Translations under genes and position numbers: made by a program | Shown: positions 11,195 to 23,276 of the stretch, piece after piece | Layout of the letters: each line of letters begins with the position of its first letter | Numbering within the stretch: the stretch's first letter is position 1 | NCBI GenBank assembly: GCA_029532415.1 | Contig: JAQOTA010000071.1 | Location: forward strand, 2,108,001 to 2,172,000 | Length of the DNA stretch: 64,000 nt | Source: Marasmius tenuissimus | Lineage: Eukaryota > Basidiomycota > Agaricomycetes > Agaricales > Marasmiaceae | Reading direction: 5' to 3' | Notes under the pieces: model-generated | The model's database searches: none | What the model was told of the DNA's origin: nothing | The model's input: the letters and a program-made list of their open reading frames with translations, nothing else

Positions 11195-13536
11195 CTAATC
11201 CCAAGACTTGACCTTCATGCTGCCCTTCTCTAAGAAGTTGGTGTGGAACTTAAGCGCGTTTCTCAACATGTGAGGCTCGTGTCCTGCTCCTCTCTTCAAA
11301 CATTCGTGTAGAGAACGCTCATAGTACTATTTTCGGACAGTCAGTACGTGTTTCACGAACAGATGGAAGTCCCACTCACGTCCATGAGGATATCCTTGTA
11401 GTCGGGGTGAGCACACTTCTGGATGATGAGAGGTGCACGTTCTCTCGGAGCCAGTCCACGAAGGTCAGCCAATCCCTGCTCAGTGACGATAACATCGAGA
11501 TCGTGTTCTGTACGACAAATGTGAGTGAAAGGACGCAACCGGAATTCAATGGGGCGTACCGGTTTGATCGACATGGGATGCGAATGGCACGATGCAGCTT
11601 ATACCTGTGGGGTCGTCCTTGGTGGGTCGGCTAGACGGAGTGTGCATAATCGAAAGTTTCGCATTTCTCAAGAAGTCTGCGGAACCACCGAGACCGTTGA
11701 GCATCCTGGAAAATAGCCGAGTTTAGTTTTAGTTTTAGAGGATGGAATATCTATGGGAAGGGGCTTGCCTGGATCCAAGTGCGTTGGTCGAGTTGGCATG
11801 TCCGTACTACATTTCCTTGTCAACGCTAAGGAGACTCAATACCACAAAGAGCACATACGATATCAACTTCCAGAGGAGTGTTCATGGCGATAACACCCAA
11901 ACGCCTAATCAACTCTGGGGAGTTGGCAACCTGCTGGGAGCGAAGAAGTAGACGATCCTTGTAGTTGGCCCAGTCTATCGGAAGATCAGCCTCGAGAAGA
12001 TTGACGGAGAAAGGACGTCTTCGTACTCTTGTAGAAGTGATCGAAGCCTCCTGGGCTAAACTTGATAGATGTGGCCGTCGCAAAGTCCAGCTTGCCAGAG
12101 TCAAAGAATTGAATGAAGGTATCTAGTTTGGTAATGAGTTCCTGTGTTCCTGAATCTGCAGTTTAAATGCTATATACCTTGGAGCACTTCGGTCCAAACT
12201 TGGACTTTCTCGAAAGGACCGTCGGCAAGACCTCCAATGATGGAGTTGGCTACGTTTCCGATACCGGACTGGAGAGGGAGGAGGGACTTGGGTAGTCGGC
12301 CAGCTTGAACCTCTTCCGAGAGGAAGTTGATCAGATGGGCAGCGATCGCACGGGATTCTTCGTTCTGTAAGAAAGCCTTCGTCAATTGACCGAACATACC
12401 ATGCCTGAGTATGCTTTACCTCGGGTGAGTTTTCGCCAGTGTTATCTGGTTTGTCACTCTCAATGATAGCTACGACACGTTCGGGATCTATCGCAATGGC
12501 AGTTGTGCCAATTCGATCAGAAGGATGGGAGATCAGCTGGGAGAGCAAGGGATCAGACAGGCCATTGAAAACGATACAAGGGGAGACACTCACATAAGGT
12601 TGGCGGTAGGGAGGAGTCCAGGAGTGGTTGATATCATGAAGACCCTCTAGGTTTGGAATGCGGGTGTTGACTTCAATGATAATCTTTTCCGCGGATTGGA
12701 GGATTTCCGGGGTTGCACCGACCGATGCGCCGGGAACTATGTGACCCTCTTCATTAATAGCAGTGGCTTCCACGATTGCCCAATTGAGAGGTTTGGTGGG
12801 ATCTCCGTGATTCTTTTTCAGGCTATAGTAACCGTATGTCAAGTCTTGAGGGAACACTGTAGGATGAGAGTTTGTAAGCTTCCGGGAGTGCTATAATACC
12901 GTGCCGGGACGTACTAGAAAGGTGCTTGTCTGCGAAGTTGATACGACCAGCGTTGATTCCTTTCGAGATATCTCTGCCGACTTGATGGGGATATCGACGA
13001 GCAATCCTGTGAAACTGCATGAGGACACGCAAGACTATATAAAATGCTGTAACGCACATGTCCAGACGAGCCCATCTGTCCTCAACCTCAGGGCCTACGG
13101 AGGCACCGACGAAGAGGTTGAACTTCTTCTTGGTGTCTGGATTCGCCTGGAGGTTGTTGTTCTCGATATGGTCCGCAATTGCCTGAGGGTGTATGTATGA
13201 GCGACTAGCAACAGCCAAGGCGAACGTCATCGCGTACAGTGGGGGTCCCCTTTGGATACCCGACTCCGGTGAATCCAGACCAGCCAATCTGTCGTTCTAC
13301 TTCAGTCTCGATGCGTTCATGCATGGCCTCATTCGCCTACATAGTCATCATTCTGAACGGGGTGAAATGAGATACTGATTGCCTGTACGCGTCGTTGAGC
13401 ATCGTACCTTGAACAATGGTGCCAGATCGCTCGGTTGTGCGAGTTTCTTGAGGTAACCAGGCCTTCGTACTCGTTCTCGAAGGGCTGCCGAAGGCCCTGC
13501 TACGCTGGCGTTACGAAGGGAGGGAGTAACCTTCAT
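11195..13536 (-). CDS. ACH1: Acetyl-CoA hydrolase / succinyl-CoA:acetate CoA-transferase
   Basis: A mitochondrial CoA-transferase that exchanges CoA between acetate and succinate or propionate. Thirteen exons in reading order: 13536-13408, 13336-13238, 13182-13058, 13006-12915, 12856-12594, 12536-12420, 12364-12178, 12122-12027, 11974-11859, 11806-11769, 11705-11560, 11507-11380, 11326-11195, about 555 residues. Conserved blocks include [60 protein letters not shown] and [18 protein letters not shown]. The intron after exon 10 (11706-11768) has a GC donor (AG/GCAAGC). Exon 2 could instead start at 13288: both acceptors stay in frame, and yeast has only a few residues at this place. Confidence 0.95.
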
Positions 13537-14444
13537 GACCGATGGAAGATGATGATAGTGAGGGGGAGAAATTCAACATGACAAGACCAGAGAAGCTCTT
13601 TATAAATGTCGGAATTCCGCAAGAAGGACCGATCATCCACTGGAGCCGTGTGGAATAAGGTTGACTCCAGATCCAGGCCATCTGGCCAAATTCCGGGCGG
13701 AAATTGATATGGTATGGGCCTTTGGCTGGGCGGCGAGTTGCCGGTAGACTCCGATAAGTTGCCGACTCAGCCTTATCATTTCGGGGCTTAATGCCGCGGG
13801 TTCTTCCTTGGGCCTTCAGCGTCGCTACCCCGGAGTGCGCCTCACAACGGTGGGGTTCCAAGTCGGCGTTAGAGTGGACCTCAATTACGCATTTTATATA
13901 CACAATGAACGGCCTGCCAAGCTACGTCCGCATGCTGCTTTTTCCCTCCTAGGAGGTCAAGCTATTCACGTTCCCCGTTGTCGTTGTAGGCTTGCAGGCC
14001 CTTGGAGGCCTTGAAGGTTCGAGAAACGTCGAAAATTGAATTGATCATACGACAACGTTCTGCACCGACTCGGATCTCCCAACTGCAGCGGTTGCGCGTA
14101 ATCGCTCGCAGGAGGGGAGTTCCTCGGAACAGACTCTATACCGTTCTCATGATCATCTTTCAATAGACTATTGCAATCGTAGACGTCTAGGACAAGCTTG
14201 AAGAGCGAGGTTGGAGGTTACATACGCGAGGGAAGCTGATCGGAGAAGGCTGTCTGTTTGTATCGAAGAATGTATAGGGTCCTGAAGGGAGCGGAAGCGA
14301 CGAAGACGAAGCAAGAGAGTATGTCGTTGTATCTGGTGAACTCGACGTGAATGGCGGAATGACTTGAATGAGAGGTTAATACTTTCCCGCAACGGAGTGG
14401 ACCCACCCGACACCCAGGATAGACTGTTTCGCCTGAAGTAACAC
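13537..14444. other. Region between ACH1 and a minus-strand gene, possible decayed coding
   Basis: Minus-strand frames between 14420 and 13966 look partly protein-like. One possible intron begins with GTATGT near 14224. They cannot be joined cleanly to the neighbouring gene without a 1-base change in a G tract near 14455-14470. Nothing is recognised by family. The part next to 13537 serves as ACH1 promoter. Confidence 0.3.
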
Positions 14445-15124
14445 TCATCCGCGGATAATCTCCCCCCATCCCCCTAATTCTCCGGGTATTAAAGTGAAAA
14501 ATGCTGCCGTCCATGACTTATGCTCTTCGAAGTACGCCATCCTTGTGTCCCCTTGATGTTCCGTTGACACACTGGTCACTTTGAAGTCCTCCAGACTGAG
14601 AGGCCTATTGGTTCTAGAGAGTATATGAGAGAACGGAAAGAGTGTGCAGATATCATCAGTGAAGCCCAAACCCTCCGAGGTCTTTGCGGGTACATCACGT
14701 CTAAAGAATCGAATTGTCTATGAATCTCGAGATGGCTGTTCTGAATTTACCGACTCGGCGGCCGGTGATCCTTGGTCAGTACTTGTTTGACAGACCTTTT
14801 GAGGTCGAAGTCGAGATCGACTCGTGCTACCAGGCGGGATAGAGTCCTGATCCCATGGGCGGAAGAGGTGGTAAGAGGCAAGATACCCGAGACCGTGAGA
14901 AGTCTATGTAATATGTAGTACCATGAGTGGTCCATCGGAATTTCTACATGGCTTTCTACGAATCTACCGCATTGCCAGGTCGAATCGCTCTTCACTATCA
15001 CTATCCGAAGAGGCTCTACGGACACGAAACCTTCCCTTCCAGTTCCAAGAAGATATTGTATTGTATCTTGTAGTGAGTTGATTCGATGTCGAGGCTTTGT
15101 TCCTCCTACCAACTGACACTCCAC
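14445..15124 (-). CDS. Unrecognised two-exon reading frame, start not found
   Basis: Two minus-strand segments, 15124-14751 and 14700-14445, join in frame across a clean intron (GTAAAT...TTTAG, 50 bases) and give about 210 residues of normal composition, ending in GELGGWGEIIRG before TGA. The frame opens upstream with a stop at about 15130, and the only possible starts near the 5' end are not ATG; the first internal ATG is about 60 residues in. The 5' end overlaps the start of the plus-strand F-box gene. It may be a gene fragment or a 5'-truncated gene. The family is unknown. Confidence 0.35.
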
Positions 15125-15150
15125 AAGTCACCACACCCCTGGCTGTCAGA

Positions 15151-16782
15151 ATGTCTTTGGTATCCGCAGGGCGCGCCCCACCCAAAACAAAATCCCTTCC
15201 TGACATCATGAATTTCTTTCGACACGCTGTGACTTCCACAGACCGACAATCCATCTCGCAGTTTCTGACAGATGCGGAGGCAGAGCTGAAAGACTGTCAG
15301 GCAGAGATCAACCGTCTAAGGACGACCGTTAACCTTCTCGAGACGAAAAAACGCAATCTGAATCTGTCCATGGAGAGATGCCGTTCTCTGTTATCGCCCA
15401 TTCACCGATTGCCCCTCGAGGTTCTCCTGAAGATATTTTCATTTGCCTGTGAAATGAATACCTTTGTACCTTCGTCACCCCCTCCCGCCTTCCTTATTTC
15501 CATGGTCTCCGGGCGTTGGCGAGAAGCCATTCTATCTACGCCAGCTTTATGGACATCCATGTTTTGATTCATGGAGGGGGAGATTAGAGGTATTGACGCG
15601 CTTAACGAGATTGTTCATAGAACGCTCGAAGAGATGCTCGCTTGCTATTGAAACCACCTTTCCTGAGGGTTCTTTTGAACCTGAGGCTTCTTCAGTGATC
15701 GATGCCTTCTCCCAAGCAAGCAACCGCTGGCAGAGTTTCATTCTTTCCATTCCCGACAGCATCATCCGACCGGACCTTCTCTTCCCAGGTGTACAGGGAG
15801 CGATACTTCCGATACTCAAGCACCTTCGGATAGAGAATCGTCGATCCGGCTTATCCCACCCAAGCCCCGAGCTGATTGCACGCCTTTTCGTGACTTGTCC
15901 CCAACTCTGCTCACTCGAAGTGGACAGGATCCCTGGCCCGATATCGAACCTTGGCCTTCCCTTGAGCAGATAACCAAATTAGAGCTCGAAACAGCATACA
16001 CCCCAACAGCATTGGAATTTTTAGGCAAGTGCCCGCACCTCCAAGAACTACGTTTGGCCTACATAATCGAGAGGGAAGGTTCTGACATCCAGCATTTTCA
16101 CTCCAACTCCATTGGATCGCTATCCCTCAGTGTATCGGCCCAAGCTGATATGGACATTCTCTTCCGACATTTGACCATTCCGGCACTGAAATCTCTCTCA
16201 GTCTCTTCTGACCCGGCTGCTCGTTTAGATATATCAGCAACCGGGCAAAGTTGGCAGTCGTCCGGGATCGGAAACATCCTTGCTCGTTCTGGTTGCCGCA
16301 TTACATCTCTATGTCTTGAATCCCTTCCTATCACCGATACGGAGGTTTTGACCCTTCTTGGGTCCATGCCGACCTTGACCTCACTTCAGGTGGAGGAGTT
16401 TGCGTTGCCCGCCCACGGCACCAACAAAATCGTGACCGAAGTGTTCCTTCGCCGACTTGTCATTTACCAGGAAGCCTACTGGATCGGGCGCCCTGGCGTA
16501 AATTTCCTCCCCCTCCTCACTGACATCGTGTTCAAGGTCCGAGCCCACGGCCTAGCAGAAGAAGACCTCTTCGCCGTTGTGGCGTCTCGATGGGTCCCTG
16601 AAGCAGATCGCGCGAAGGAACTCGAGATACAATGTCTTAGGTCCATTGATATTACCGTCATGGACTGTAATGACCAGGTAGACTCTTCGCTCGAGTCATT
16701 GACATGGTTCCGGGATGCGGGGTTACGAGTAAACATTAATCACCGGTATATCAGTCGGATTATCGACCTGACCTCCCTTTGA
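15151..16782 (+). pseudogene. F-box protein with two compensating frameshifts
   Basis: Agaricomycete-type F-box protein, expected to be a substrate adaptor of SCF ubiquitin ligases. Residues 1-60 include a coiled-coil (about AEAELKDCQAEINRLRTTVN), then the F-box core (IHRLPLEVLLKIFSFACEMN ... SGRWREAILSTPALWTSM) and leucine-rich-repeat-like segments to the end. The open frame breaks at a TTTT run (15562-15565): removing one T would restore it. Protein-like sequence then continues in the second frame to about 15930 and returns to the first frame by a missing base near 15922-15940. Outside these two points the ~540-residue protein is intact. It could be two sequencing indels or a young pseudogene. 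No introns are seen. ATG 15097 is an alternative start. Confidence 0.7.
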
Positions 16783-17208
16783 GTTAAATTACTTCTCGAT
16801 CAACCTATTTTAGGCCGTCTGGCCAGCCAAACGGGGTCGTGCAGGGTGGTCAGAAAGCTTGTTAGAGTCACTAGCACTGCTAAAGAGTTGGGAGTACCAA
16901 TCTCGAGCAGACGTCGGAAGATGGTGTAGAGAACTCAAATTCAACTTGAAGGTTCGAGAAGATATAACGAGGTTCCAGTTCGATAACTAGGTACCTACCC
17001 CGTTTCTTTGAATAACCCACCAGAGCCTACAAGTGAGTGTGCGAAAGGGTGACGCTTGAAGAGTACGGCGTCGTTATGGAAACAACTTAAAAGGTTTGGG
17101 AACCACACGTGATCGCGCCTCCATCGATAACCTGCAAACAAAGCCAAACGTGCCTTGTACTTTCAACCGCAACTTCCACGACGCGCTCGCGACCAGCTCG
17201 CTTTCTTC
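16783..17208. other. Intergenic region
   Basis: About 430 bases before the histone deacetylase gene. A short palindrome (ggccgtctggcc, near 16814) follows the F-box stop. Nothing else is seen. Confidence 0.4.
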
Positions 17209-19383
17209 ATGGTTTCAAGTTCTCGTACTGCAATTTTTATTCAAGATGACTGTTACAAACACAAATATATCCGGTCCAAGGACACCTCTAATATCGTTGA
17301 AAGACCCGAACGTCTCAAGGCGGTCAAATTAGGCTTAGCCACAGCTCTCTCTCGCCTGGAAGAGGTCTTCCAACCGAACTCCGGGGACTCTAGCCAGAAG
17401 GATACGGTCGCGGATGATCTCGTGGCCGCTCTAGATCGTATGAAACTCGATAGCAAGACCAACTCATCGTTCGGTAGCGTGTCAGTCTTCCATAGCTCGG
17501 CATCAATACTGCTCCTCGGAAATCCTGCTGTGAAATATATCCACGGGGACATTGAAGGCGACGTGTACCTCGAGAAGGTGGTGAAATGGGCGAAGGAGAG
17601 CACTGAGAAGGTAGGGCGCGGGGAATCAGAGATTCCGGAAGGGTTGCCACAGGGAGACCTTTATTGTATGACCCTTTCTCGACCATCGCTTGACTTACTG
17701 ACGACTAGCACGTAGTGTGCCCGGAATCGATAAGCGCCATGGAGGGGGCCCTCGGAACAGTCTGCGAAGCTGTTGACACCGTAATCACCGGGCAGGTTCC
17801 TACGCCCTCTCCGTCTTCAGAGTCCTCGAATGAGCAACTCAAGAGAGCTTTTGTTGCCGTGCGACCGCCAGGTCACCACTGCGGAGAAGACACGCCGTGC
17901 GGATTCTGCTTTGTGAATAATGTTGCTGTCGGGGCAGCCCATGGTGAGACCTCCTAGATGTCCACTGTCGCGTAGTAATGTCGCACAACTCATCGCTTTC
18001 TTCAGCTCATCTCAAACATGGGGTCAATCGTGTCGTCATTTTTGACATCGACTTGCACCACGGTACGTCCACAGGCTCCTTTCGAGTCTTTGGTCTCAAT
18101 GAACTAAACCTATTTAGGCAACGGTACGCAGTCTATTGTATGGGGTATCAATGAAGAGTCGTACCGCCAAACCTTGGAGGCCGAGGCAGGTGCACCCGAA
18201 ACGAAACCAGGGCTAAAGGCCTACTATGGAAGTATTCATGATATAATGTCTTTTCCTTGCGAGGTTCGCCAACACTTTTTTTACGCGATTATGCATGTTA
18301 CAATGCGGTCATTCAGGATGGAAAAGCAGAACTAATCCAAGCAGCCTCCGTCTCGATACACGAGTCTCATGGACAATGGATTGAAAACATCCATTTACAA
18401 TCATACGAGGACGAGCCGAGCTTCCATAAACTATATGAGGACAAATACTCAAAGTTGATCAACAAGGCAGAGCAGTTCTTAGATGCTACTGGAGGCCCCG
18501 GGGACGATGTGTTGGTGTTCATAAGGCTAGAACTTTCCTTCTGTTCTCGGTTGTTATTGAGCTGATCTATCAATAGCTGTGGCATGGATGCATCGGAGCA
18601 CGAATACACATCTATGTCCAGACATGGCCGGAAAGTACCGACGTCGTTCTTCCATCGTTTTACTGCGGACACATGTCGCTTCGCGGACAAGTTAGTTCTA
18701 TTCATTGCATTCGTCCACCTCCCGCACTCATGTGCTTGCCATCTCTACAGATACGCGAAGGGACGTATGATCAGTGTCTTGGAGGGCGGATACAGCGACA
18801 GGGCACTTATGAGCGGCGCCCTAGCGCACTTATGTGGAATGGTTGACGTCCCCGACGAAACCCTCATGTCAGAGTGGTGGCGACTAGAGAATCTAGAAAA
18901 GGTATGCCTTGAAGCTCAGTACTTCTCATACACTCTCTGAAATCAGATGTCATTCTATCTTAGGTTGAGAAGTTGGTCAAGAAGAGACGTAATGGTCGCC
19001 CCTCGGGGGTGGGTACTACGACTGATGCTTGGGTTGAGAGAACTGGGGAAATATTTGCTTCGATGGATACGGCGGGTGCAGCGATCCTCGCCGCCGCTGT
19101 ACGACGTGCGAAGGCTGCAGTTCCCGCACCTACGAGGGTCCTCCGAGATAGGAAAACGAAGACAGCCGAATCTACACCAACCACCTCTCCTGCAAAGAAA
19201 GCTCAAGCACCCACAGTCAAATCGGAGGACTTGTCAGATCTGAGTTCCCCTCCAGACAGTGACACCGATGGTACGGAGCCTACGGGCGCGCTGGAAGGGG
19301 GCCCGATTGCGACCAACCTACCATCGAAGAAGTTGCCCAGAGTTATTCTGAAGTTAGGGCCCAATCCCGACCCAGGATCGTAG
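17209..19383 (+). CDS. HOS3: Histone deacetylase, HOS3 type
   Basis: A zinc-dependent class II-like deacetylase of the Hos3 branch. Eight exons: 17209-17665, 17716-17943, 18006-18062, 18118-18263, 18317-18525, 18577-18690, 18751-18901, 18964-19383, 593 residues. Catalytic signatures are all present: RPPGHHCGEDTPCGFC with the His pair, DIDLHHGNGTQ with the zinc Asp/His, FISCGMDASEHE with the second zinc Asp, and SVLEGGYS. The C-terminal ~140 residues are basic then acidic and look disordered. The start is ATG 17209. The intron after exon 5 (18526-18576) appears to use a GC donor (ATAAG/GCTAGA), because the conserved motif FISCGMD leaves no GT alternative. Confidence 0.94.
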
Positions 19384-19704
19384 GACTTACGCGGGTGTAT
19401 GGATTTTTTGATCTTCATCTTGACTACGTGTATACGCTATATAATCATTGAGGGGTCTTCTGGCAGGTAAATACTATTATCATACTAACAGTCATGGTCA
19501 GATGGGGATTGCCCACAACTCTCAGAAGTAAGGGTGTTGAACCCATTGAACGTCTCCCCACGTCACGCGAGTGGCTTTGTGCCGCTTTCAATCCTCCGCA
19601 CTAGCTATTGTGTCGTGTAGATAGGCTCCTATCTTACATTTATGTCTTCTGTTATATGTAAGCTATAGGCAGACCGTGTAAATGAAGGAACGATGATCAA
19701 GCAA
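19384..19704. other. Convergent intergenic region
   Basis: Shared 3' flank of the deacetylase and the aspartic protease, 321 bases. No coding sequence is seen. Confidence 0.5.
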
Positions 19705-21867
19705 TCACACGAGTTTCGCTAGCGAAACCGTGTTCTTCCCCACATCTGTACTGAAATACGCGTTCTTCAAGAAGACGTCCCCAACCAACCATTCTTGTGC
19801 TCCCCCAATGTTACCCTCGCTGATTCCTGAAAGGCAGAACTGATCTCCGGTTTGAGGATCCTGTGCGACCGGTTGTCCACCGACGACCATGTCCCGAGGG
19901 TCGATCTCGAATGTCTTTCCGCCGAAAGATAGGGCGACGGTCTGGTTAAAACTGCAAGGAAGGACAAAGCCTCCTTGTCCGTCCGATTGAGCACCCTGAA
20001 TGAGCTGGTGTACCGCGGCAGCATCTGCAGGAGGAGCGATGATGAGGGTGGTGCCCGTGTCCAAAATAGCGGTACGCCCTTGCAGCTGGGTGTCCTGGCC
20101 GTCGACTGTGACGGTGTCCATCGCGCCCTCCCAGAAACCTTGCTTGCTGACATTGTCGAGGGTTACAAGCGACTGTTGGTCGAATTTAGCCGTGTCGAGA
20201 GCGCTGGAAAAATTGTCAAACTTTTCGGACAGATATCGGATGTCAGTTATACTCACCCGAACGTGATTTCACCGTCATTCTTGTTATCAGCAGCTCTCGG
20301 GATCTTGTAGGAGGTGATCGCATCCTGAACGAGTCCGTTCTTAGCTAGAGCCTCGATAGGTGTGAGCGTCTTCTGTTCCGACAGCGTCGACTGAGCCAGG
20401 CCCATAAGCCCGTCAAACGGAACACTATCATCCGAGAAGTCCTGGGTTTCCTGTTGTGCCGTCCCGAACGTGTGTCCGGCCAACTTTAACCCAGCGACAA
20501 CGATGTCGTCCTGAACGATGGTTCCTGCCACCGCTCCTGTCCCATAAGTGACCTGGAATGGCTGCTGGGAGTCTTTGAACGAGCTCGAGGACTGAGGCCC
20601 CAAGAAGTTGTGGTTGCCCTGTGCGAAGAGTGTAAGAAAGCAGTCACTGAGGAATGAACCGAAGAAATACTTACACAACCAGCGGCCTGACGACGGCCTC
20701 TAGCGCCCCTCCCATTACCACCACGACCTCCAGCACCACCGGCGACCCCGGCACCAGCGCCAGCTCCGGCACCATCTCCAGCACCACCTCCAGCACCGGC
20801 ACCGGCACCGGTACCAGCACCTGCCCCAGCGCCTGCCCCAGCGGTGACAGATTGACAGTTTTCTGAACCAACCCAAAGGTCCGCTGATCCAGAGTCCATG
20901 AGGATCAGGAAATCCTTCGGTGGGGTTCCCATCTGTATCGTGGCGAGGAAGCCCACATCGTTGGCTCTGCATCACCGAGGTGTGTGAGTTAATATTTCCC
21001 GCAAGAGTAGTACGAAGAAAACTTACTCAATGTTCAAGCCAAGGGAGTTGTCGGCAGTGGGTTGGTTGGCTGCTTCCACGCCTTGAGGAAGTTGGCCAGA
21101 GCCAGAAGTGGCGGCACCACCGCCTGTAGCACCCGTTCCGGCTCCACCTTGACTCTCAGAGCCTGCAGTGCTATTGCCCGCGGTGCCATTGCCCGCGGTG
21201 CCATTGCCTGCGGTGCCATTGCCTGCGGTGCCATTGCCTGCGGTTGCGCCGACCCCTGCGCCGACCCCTCCTCCTATCACACCACCGGCTCTGCGAAAAA
21301 GAAAAGCCGTCAGTCAGGTCGTCAACGTCAACAAATCCGATCGTGCCACTGCCACTCACGCTGCAGCTTTGATCGCTTTCGCTTTCCCTCCCTTTTTCTT
21401 CTTTCGGAGGGAGAGCTCCTCTTCTTCACGAGGCTGTACCTTGCCACCTGCTAGACCAACATGATTGTTCGACCTTGGGACTCTATAACCAGAACGGTTG
21501 AACCGCTTGTTCAAGGCAGCATTGGGGTCCTCGATAGAAGCTACCCTCTTCTGGATAGACCGTTTCAACTCGTGGTCAGACGGAATGCTCCTGCCGGACA
21601 TGAGAGCGAGTCGCTTGTTGCCTCGGTTGATGTGTTGTTGAAGGTACTACGGAGGTCATCTAAGCCGTGAAACGAACGAGGCGTTCTAAGGACACTCACA
21701 ATCTGGGGATGAAGACCGTTGCTACGGGACTCGACGGGGGTGATGGGTAAGGTGACGACGCCTTTAGGCTTGGACAAAGGACGAGCATCGACGAATGCAT
21801 CCTGTGCGGGGTTGAACGAGAGCAAGACACTTGCCAGAAGCGTAGCGAAAGAAAGCTTGAGTTGCAT
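19705..21867 (-). CDS. Secreted pepsin-like aspartic protease (A1 family) with Gly/Ala insertion
   Basis: Six exons in reading order: 21867-21700, 21646-21360, 21290-21027, 20966-20675, 20618-20257, 20203-19705, 623 residues. The start has a hydrophobic signal peptide (LSFATLLASVLLSF). A propeptide with basic runs follows, then a low-complexity linker with AGNGT repeats. The first catalytic site reads MDSGSADLWVGSENC (DSGS instead of the usual DTGS, a known variant) and the second ILDTGTTLI. Flap (VTYGTGAVAGT) and C-terminal blocks are normal. Between the Cys pair that normally forms a short loop after the first active site sits a Gly/Ala/Arg-rich insertion of about 55 residues. It is probably secreted, or anchored in the cell wall. 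Confidence 0.93.
20695..20845 (-). repeat. Minisatellite coding for Gly/Ala repeat in the protease
   Basis: GC-rich tandem hexamer-like units (ggtgct/ggagct variants) encode the AGAGAGAG stretch inside the protease Cys loop. Confidence 0.75.
21165..21250 (-). repeat. 15 bp tandem repeat coding AGNGT
   Basis: Near-identical 15-base units (for example gcaatggcaccgcag) repeat about five times and encode AGNGT units in the linker before the catalytic domain. Confidence 0.75.
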
Positions 21868-22079
21868 CGTCAATAGAAAATAAAAGGCGCAGCCTTAGAA
21901 GAGAGGGAAGAAGGAAGTAAAGAAGAAGGAAACGGTTGCCAATTACAGGCAGGCGGCAGACAGTCGTCCTTTTTATACCGTTGGAGCCTCGACTCATGGT
22001 GCGTCTGAGAATAGTAACAAGGACTATTAATAGCGTTCTCTCAAATACACGGGGAATAGTACGGAGTATTGGAGCTGAT

Positions 22080-23276
22080 TTACAACCTGGCCTTGGCTGC
22101 AACATCCTCACTGAGCGGTGTAGGCTCCCTTATATCGAGCCTCAAGCCAGCCACTACGTCGCGATAGATTCCGCCCTGGGTAGACCGAAATATGAAAGTA
22201 AGACAAAGTGCAAATATAGACCAGCTTAACCCACCTTGATGAGTCCCCATGCGCCGCCCCTGGCATTAGCCTCCCATTGAGCCGCAACCTGTTCTGCTTT
22301 GTTCAACACATCCTGTGTGTTCCCGGGTATGATATAATCTACTATTCCAAGTTTCAGTGCTTCCGGGGGAGTGAATCGGTGGCCTTCCAAGGCAATCTGC
22401 CTTTGCAACTGTCCACTGCCGAAACGAGAGAGAAGCAGGCGCCCGAATGATGAGGGCCAGTTTGAGCCAAAGAGGACCTAGGCCCACATGCTGGGTTAGC
22501 GTCGTATGGATACGACACCGACTGCGGCTCACCTCATTCATGGACAGCCATACTCTGCGTTTACTCCCATCTACCAGAACTCGATAATCGCAGGCCAAAC
22601 TTAGCATGAAGGCTCCAGCAAAGCAGTGTCCGTTGATTGCGGCAATCGTTGGGACTGTTCATGACACTGATATCAGCAACAGGATGGAAACAGCATGTTC
22701 TCGTCAAAACAAAACATACTTGGGAAGGTCAAAATGCGTTCAAGCAGTGGATTGTACGTCACTACAGCACGATAAAAATGAGAGGTGAATATCGAGCTGG
22801 AGACCGGATGTCGATACTCTCACTAGGAAAGAAGTTTGGGTTGCCTCTGACTCGCGTCAGGTCCAATCCTTGGTTGCAAGTACTCGTTAGTCTGTATGAT
22901 ACACCTTTTGACGCAGGGCTCACCATTGCTGAAAAATTTATCCTGGTCCCGTCTTCCAACGATGATCAAGGCACCCTTTCCGTCGTCACTCTGGTCATTG
23001 CCTTCTGTGCCCTGATTCTGTTGGTACCTCCTCCAGCCTTCTCTCCAGTCACGTTCTACAGCGTCCAGTGCTGGTTTCAATCCTCCATCGATCAGCTCTG
23101 GGACCAGTCGTGAATCTTGACCATTGTGTAGTTCGATTATCCAGAGAGTTTTCTTCGCTGCGTCATACCGTTCATAGTTAAGCGTTCCGACCAGAAAAGG
23201 ACGCTATTGAAAGCTCACGATGCGTCAATGTGACCAGAGGGTTGTCTGCAGGGAGTCTGAGAGGGTAAGGGGTCAT
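22080..23276 (-). CDS. Enoyl-CoA hydratase/isomerase, probable peroxisomal delta3-delta2 enoyl-CoA isomerase
   Basis: Crotonase-fold enzyme, probably acting in peroxisomal beta-oxidation of unsaturated fatty acids. Seven exons in reading order: 23276-23219, 23157-22924, 22868-22824, 22761-22720, 22654-22533, 22477-22235, 22175-22080, 279 residues. Conserved parts: LWIIELHNGQDSRL, the oxyanion-hole strand DKFFSNGLDL, IAAINGHCFAGAFMLSLACD and WLSMNEVLFGSNWPSSFGRL with the expected acidic residue, then LQRQIALEGHRFTPPEALKL. The last residues are AKARL; ARL is a variant of the PTS1 peroxisomal signal. The start MTPYPLRLPADNPLVTLTHP matches the family's N-terminus. Confidence 0.92.
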
